From: Anaerolineae bacterium | Lineage (GTDB): Bacteria; Chloroflexota; Anaerolineae; Aggregatilineales; Phototrophicaceae | Assembly: GCA_022822545.1 (NCBI GenBank) | Contig: JAJEBE010000039.1 | Span: forward strand, 1 to 64,000 | Direction of reading: 5' to 3' | DNA length: 64,000 bases | Part shown: positions 62,068 through 64,000 of the stretch, in pieces | Layout of the letters: each line of letters begins with the position of its first letter | How positions within the stretch are numbered: the stretch's first letter is position 1 | The notes under the pieces: generated by a model | The model's database searches: none | What the model was told of the DNA's origin: nothing | Seen by the model: only the letters and a program-made list of their open reading frames with translations | Made by a program: the position numbers and the translations under genes

Positions 62068-63099
62068 TCAAGCCCTTGTTTGGTGGGCATTTCTTTCGCG
62101 CCAGCGAATCAACACCAGCAATGCGAAGGTTCCGCCGAGCAAAAACAGAAACAGCCCGCCGACGGCCCGCGCCTGCGCGACCTCCGCTTGACTGATGAAG
62201 ACGGCGACCAGGCCAAATAGAAAGGAGAACAGGTAGAGCAGGGCGAGCGTTTGACGCTGCGTCGCGCCGAGGCCCAGGATGCGATGCGAGATGTGATCGG
62301 TGGCCGCCAGCATCAGGGGACGGCGCTCCAGCAGCCGCGTGAAAATCGCCAGATTGATATCCAGAATAGGCAGCGCCAGCACGAATACCGGCACCATCCA
62401 GGTCACGTTTAAGGGCTGAGCGGAGAACTTCAGCTTGATAGCCAGGATCGCCAGCACAAAACCCAGCGTATAGGCGCCCATATCGCCCATGAATGTGCTG
62501 GAGGGATTGAAGTTGTAAATCAGAAAGCCAACGGCGCTGCCAAATATCGCCGCCGCCAGCATGCTCACCAGGATCTGCCCTTGCGTCAGCGCCAGCAGCA
62601 GGAAGAAGCCGGCGGTGATCGCCGCTGTGCCAGCCGCCAGCCCATCCATATTGTCGATCCAGTTCACGGCGTTGATGAGGGCGACGATCCAGAAGAGGGT
62701 CAACGGGATATCGATTAACGGGTTGTTGAAGAGCCTGATCTGTACGCCGGCCAGCGTCGCCAGCAGCGCCGCCAATGTCATGACCGACAGGCGCAGGCGC
62801 GGGCTGAGATGCCGCCGGTCGTCCAGGTAGCCGATCAGCGCCAGCAGGGTCGTCCCGGCCACGATGGCGCCCAGTTCCCGCAGGTGGTCGGGCGGGCTGA
62901 AGAGCAGCAGAGACAGGACGAAGGCGATGTAGATGGCGCCGCCGCCCATCAGCGGCACATGCCGTTTGTGGATGTTCCGCTTGCTGGGCTTGGCCGTGAC
63001 GCCGAGACGCATGGCGATCTGCCGGGTCAGCGGGGTCAAGCAGAGCGCCGCCCCGAAGCCGACGATCATGATCGGGATGAATTGCAGTCTGGCATCCAT
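62068..63099 (-). CDS. Polyprenyl-phosphate sugar-1-phosphate transferase (MraY/WecA/TagO family)
   Basis: 343-aa membrane enzyme with about ten helices that moves GlcNAc-1-phosphate or a related sugar phosphate to undecaprenyl phosphate at the inner membrane, starting a surface glycan. Motifs: HKRHVPLMGGG, LIGYLDDRR (Asp pair), NWIDNMDGLAAG, FMGDMGAYTLGF, and ATDHISHRIL, the His motif typical of WecA/TagO rather than MraY. No other glycan genes are adjacent, except possibly the APH-fold kinase on the other strand. Confidence 0.92.
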   Translation of the reverse strand: MDARLQFIPIMIVGFGAALCLTPLTRQIAMRLGVTAKPSKRNIHKRHVPLMGGGAIYIAFVLSLLLFSPPDHLRELGAIVAGTTLLALIGYLDDRRHLSPRLRLSVMTLAALLATLAGVQIRLFNNPLIDIPLTLFWIVALINAVNWIDNMDGLAAGTAAITAGFFLLLALTQGQILVSMLAAAIFGSAVGFLIYNFNPSSTFMGDMGAYTLGFVLAILAIKLKFSAQPLNVTWMVPVFVLALPILDINLAIFTRLLERRPLMLAATDHISHRILGLGATQRQTLALLYLFSFLFGLVAVFISQAEVAQARAVGGLFLFLLGGTFALLVLIRWRERNAHQTRA

Positions 63100-63171
63100 G
63101 CCTATAGTATATTCGTCTTTGGCACGATCCGCTTTGTGGCCTTTATGTCTTTGCGGTTAATCTACAATGCC

Positions 63172-64000
63172 CTAGTTTGCTATATCCACCCACTCGAATT
63201 CCGCGCTGAGAGGCAGATGGTCGGAGCCTATCGCCTCGCCGACAGTCGCCGCTGTCGCTCGCAGCGCATCACTGTGCCAGACATAATCAATCCGCAGGAA
63301 AGGGTGGATCACGCGGGGCAAGCCGATAGCCTCGGCCACGGGCCAGGTCCGCCCGGCGCCGTTGCCGGCGGTCCGCCAGGCGTCCTGCATGCGCAGCGCG
63401 ATCCTGTCATAAATCAGGGAGGCGTCGCTCATATTAAAATCGCCCGCCACGATGTAGGGAGACGCCTCGCCTTCCAGCAGTTCCAGCAGGGTATGAATCT
63501 GCGCGTTGCGGCGACGTTCGTCATAACGCAGCAGCGCCTCGAGACCGAGATCTGCCAAGGGATTCTCGCCCCCGCGCTTCCTCAGGGGCAAGCTGAGATG
63601 CACAGCGTAGACGGCCAGATGCCGGCCGTCGGCGTTTAGGAGCAGGCGGAGCGCGGCGCGGCCGGGCCTTTCCTCGATGAGCAGGGCATCGCGCGCCAGG
63701 ATGGGGAAGCGCGAAAAGACGCGAACGCTGCCTTCGATATGATCTTCGTGCGCGTAGACTTCGTAAAGTGGCGCCAGCCGCTCATCGTAGCCCTCGGCTG
63801 TTTCTTGCAGCACGATCAGATCGGGCGCCGCGCCCAGCAGCCAGTCGGTGGCGCGCTTGAGCTCGGCATTGCTGCCTTGCACATTGAAGGACGCGACCTT
63901 GAACGTGGTTGCAGTCGGGGGATCAACCGGGCGATACATCGCCGGCGCGGCGAACCAGTACAGGCCGATGCCGATGAGGCAGATTTGCAGCAGGACACTC
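63172..64000 (-). CDS. Endonuclease/exonuclease/phosphatase family protein (partial)
   Basis: EEP-fold hydrolase. The soluble domain starts near 63939 and holds KVASFNVQG (Asn), IVLQETAEG (Glu), AVYAVHLSLP (His), IVAGDFNMSD (Asp, Asn) and GSDHLPLSAEFEW (final His). The frame stays open to the right edge and there encodes a hydrophobic segment (LLQICLIGIGLYWFAAPA), so the full protein probably has N-terminal membrane helices and starts outside the window. Such proteins cleave nucleic acids or phosphate esters, here on the outer face of the membrane. Confidence 0.85.
   Translation of the reverse strand, partial: SVLLQICLIGIGLYWFAAPAMYRPVDPPTATTFKVASFNVQGSNAELKRATDWLLGAAPDLIVLQETAEGYDERLAPLYEVYAHEDHIEGSVRVFSRFPILARDALLIEERPGRAALRLLLNADGRHLAVYAVHLSLPLRKRGGENPLADLGLEALLRYDERRRNAQIHTLLELLEGEASPYIVAGDFNMSDASLIYDRIALRMQDAWRTAGNGAGRTWPVAEAIGLPRVIHPFLRIDYVWHSDALRATAATVGEAIGSDHLPLSAEFEWVDIAN

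Overview
The window looks like part of a GC-rich bacterial chromosome, most likely a member of the Chloroflexota (Anaerolineae or Caldilineae-like). This placement is an inference. It rests on a fused transaldolase/phosphoglucose isomerase, a lone Flp-type pilin, a phosphomutase/DUF3090/SCO1664 gene trio shared with Actinobacteria, a TrpB2-type tryptophan synthase, long acidic TPR proteins, and dense short intergenic repeats. I saw no rRNA, tRNA, CRISPR array, prophage or complete insertion sequence.

Left part (1-18 kb): an accessory, repeat-rich region. It opens with a catabolic set that suggests use of L-fucose/L-rhamnose-type deoxysugars or related sugar acids: a Gfo/Idh/MocA oxidoreductase, a fuconolactonase-like amidohydrolase, a family III CoA transferase, a MaoC hydratase, L-rhamnose mutarotase and an enolase-superfamily dehydratase. 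Next come two tandemly duplicated secreted metallopeptidases, a DM13 protein, an exported TPR protein, TrpB2, a LysM lipoprotein, an M42 aminopeptidase and a small Flp pilin. The spacers hold three repeat words: A, a 25-nt hairpin; B, CACAGAG/CACAAAG/CACCGAG arrays; and E, a CCAAGAAAGTAATG-like word. At least three spacers combine these into inverted, MITE-like elements.

Middle (18-35 kb): an F420-type LLM oxidoreductase, a large FtsX-family permease, a phytanoyl-CoA dioxygenase-like protein and SurE. A zinc-type island follows (24.1-28.8 kb): a Fur/Zur-family regulator with two palindromic operators over its own promoter, a DegT-like protein apparently lacking the PLP lysine, a mini COG0523 protein that keeps CxCC but has lost its P-loop, a full COG0523 GTPase and a WD40 propeller. 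Then come a phosphotransferase, two acidic TPR proteins with mirror-image layouts, and MutY.

Right part (35-64 kb): a transglutaminase-like protein, a retropepsin with a small partner, an ABC-2 permease, a DUF6941-HicA-HicB cluster, Tal-Pgi, a cold-shock protein, a membrane protein, an MNIO (DUF692)-like enzyme, and the phosphomutase-DUF3090-(Uma2)-SCO1664 module. After these come a GH5 glycosidase with a C-terminal membrane anchor, an alpha/beta hydrolase, a nitroreductase, a methyltransferase, a PfkB kinase, a sulfatase, a GCS2-type ligase, a 2-hydroxyacid dehydrogenase, a LysM protein with calcium-type Asp/Gly repeats coupled to an APH-fold kinase, a WecA-type transferase, and an exonuclease/endonuclease/phosphatase protein that runs off the right edge.

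The best candidates for undescribed biology are the zinc-type island with its degenerate paralogs, the phosphomutase/DUF3090/SCO1664 module, the DUF6941-HicAB cluster, the MNIO-like enzyme, and the modular hairpin elements, whose stems show compensatory base changes.
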